A stretch of 13,995 nucleotides of DNA from Armatimonadota bacterium (GTDB lineage Bacteria; Armatimonadota; Zipacnadia; Zipacnadales; FEN-943): assembly GCA_029777735.1 (NCBI GenBank), contig JAKORR010000545.1, forward strand, positions 1-13,995, in the 5' to 3' direction. Under the pieces are notes generated by a model that was given only the letters and a program-made list of their open reading frames with translations, made no database searches and was not told the origin of the DNA. Positions 13,172 through 13,995 of this stretch are shown one piece after another (the stretch's first letter is position 1; every line of letters begins with the position of its first letter). The position numbers were made by a program, and so were the translations under genes.

Positions 13172-13995
13172 ATGGCAGGAGAAGCGGTACAAACCACTGA
13201 GCAGTCAAGAAGTGCCGCCGAGGCCGCAGCGCAGCCAGAGGGTCCAACGGCATTCCACTACCTTCTTTCTCCGGAAACGGTCTTCGACCGAGTAGGATCG
13301 GTTGTCCTTGTACTCCTGGTGTCTTTGGTGGCGTGGCTTGTGGTGGTTACACTCACGCGTCGCGCGGAGAATGCACTACGGCGTGGCATGGCAGAAGTCG
13401 ACGAGCCCCAGCGCCGCCGCTACCAACGGGCTCTCACCGGCCTGTCGCTGCTGGCCAATGTGCTCAAGTGGGTCATCATCCTCGGCGCTGTGTTGGGGGC
13501 GCTTGTGGCTCTCGGCCTTGGGGCCAAGCTGCTGCCTGTCCTGGCGGGTGCCGGTGTGGTTGGGCTTGCGGTAGGCTTCGGCGCTCAGGCGCTGATCCGC
13601 GACCTTATCTCGGGGCTTATCGTGCTCCTCGAGGGCCAATACGGGGTAGGGGACTTCGTACAGACGGGCGCTGTGACAGGCCAGGTCGTGTCTGTGGGCT
13701 TGCGTGTGACCGTATTGCGGGATTTGGCCGGTCGCACTCACTTCGTGCCCAACGGAAGCATCACGGTGGTCGCTGTTCATGACACCCCTTGGACCAAGCA
13801 AGTGGTGGACGTGCTGTTAGCCGACCCAACGCAGGCGGAAGAAGCCGCGAAGGTTCTCACCAATGTGGCTCAGGTCCTGGCCGAGAACTATGCCCAGGTA
13901 TTCCACGTGATCGGGCCTGTGAGGGTGAAGCGGGCTGGCACGTCCGCCAGCTTACGCCTCTCGGTGGCAACCTTTGTGGAGCACGACTGGGTGGC
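13172..13995 (+). CDS. Small-conductance mechanosensitive channel, MscS family, C-terminus beyond window
   Basis: 274 residues are visible from ATG 13172; no stop before the window ends. ATG 13172 is chosen over ATG 13166 because GGAG (13159-13162) lies 9 bases away instead of 3. After a polar N-terminus (1-28) come three membrane segments: about 41-62 (VGSVVLVLLVSLVAWLVVV), 92-117 and the pore-lining helix 120-150 with the Gly/Ala pattern LAGAGVVGLAVGFGAQ, followed by LIRDLISGLIVLLEGQYGVGDFV. The beta domain carries the signature FVPNGSI (191-197). The family opens under membrane tension to release solutes on hypo-osmotic shock, in the cytoplasmic membrane. It starts 86 bases after the sugar isomerase-like gene, and a small hairpin (CCCGG/CCGGG, 13137-13156) precedes its ribosome binding site. 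Confidence 0.93.
   Translation, partial: MAGEAVQTTEQSRSAAEAAAQPEGPTAFHYLLSPETVFDRVGSVVLVLLVSLVAWLVVVTLTRRAENALRRGMAEVDEPQRRRYQRALTGLSLLANVLKWVIILGAVLGALVALGLGAKLLPVLAGAGVVGLAVGFGAQALIRDLISGLIVLLEGQYGVGDFVQTGAVTGQVVSVGLRVTVLRDLAGRTHFVPNGSITVVAVHDTPWTKQVVDVLLADPTQAEEAAKVLTNVAQVLAENYAQVFHVIGPVRVKRAGTSASLRLSVATFVEHDWV

Noticed and set aside
13376..13801. Minus-strand 141-codon frame opposite the MscS gene
   Set aside because: The plus strand encodes a clear channel with membrane helices and signature motifs; the antisense frame has no recognisable content.

Overview
This is a GC-rich bacterial chromosome fragment that is almost fully coding. It has no tRNA or rRNA, no CRISPR array and no insertion sequence that I could recognise. 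The lineage is uncertain. A foldase-like lipoprotein, then MazG, then a short RqcP/YabO-type S4 protein recalls the yabN-yabO (mazG-rqcP) pairing of Bacillota. The ThuA-like, UroD-like and sugar isomerase-type genes are common in environmental phyla such as Armatimonadota, Planctomycetota and Chloroflexota. I favour a deep-branching environmental bacterium with Bacillota-like housekeeping synteny, but this is inference.

Layout. Positions 1-2915 are a minus-strand cluster: a UroD-family protein (1812-2915), a ThuA-like protein (941-1606) and a zinc-type alcohol dehydrogenase-like oxidoreductase cut by the window edge (1-895). It looks catabolic, with unknown substrate. A 324-base divergent region (2916-3239) is AT-richer near the plus-strand promoter and carries phased half-sites and an inverted repeat covering the ribosome binding site of the next gene. 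From there all genes are on the plus strand. First come a NucS-like nuclease fold that has lost its catalytic residues, joined by an acidic linker to a DUF4268-like domain (3240-4439), and an unrecognised 150-residue protein (4573-5025). A hairpin-rich gap (5026-5294) ends in a good sigma70-type promoter. Then follow a parvulin-type foldase lipoprotein (5340-6374), mazG (6384-7172), rqcP (7231-7515), pyruvate phosphate dikinase (7614-10385), enolase (10546-11841), a sugar phosphate isomerase/epimerase-like TIM barrel protein (12210-13085) and a mechanosensitive channel of the MscS family running off the right edge.

How the genes fit together. Enolase and pyruvate phosphate dikinase sit side by side at the phosphoenolpyruvate node, with a 14-bp hairpin between them. 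MazG (nucleotide-pool cleaning) and RqcP (rescue of stalled ribosomes) form a known housekeeping pair behind an extracytoplasmic foldase. The most unusual signals are regulatory. Two separate genes (3240 and 12210) have an AAGGAGG ribosome binding site, set 11-12 bases from the start codon, that can pair with an upstream anti-Shine-Dalgarno segment. The second also has a competing partner for that segment, as expected of a riboswitch-like leader. Several proteins (nuclease-like, UroD-like, parvulin-like) keep the family fold but lack canonical active-site residues.
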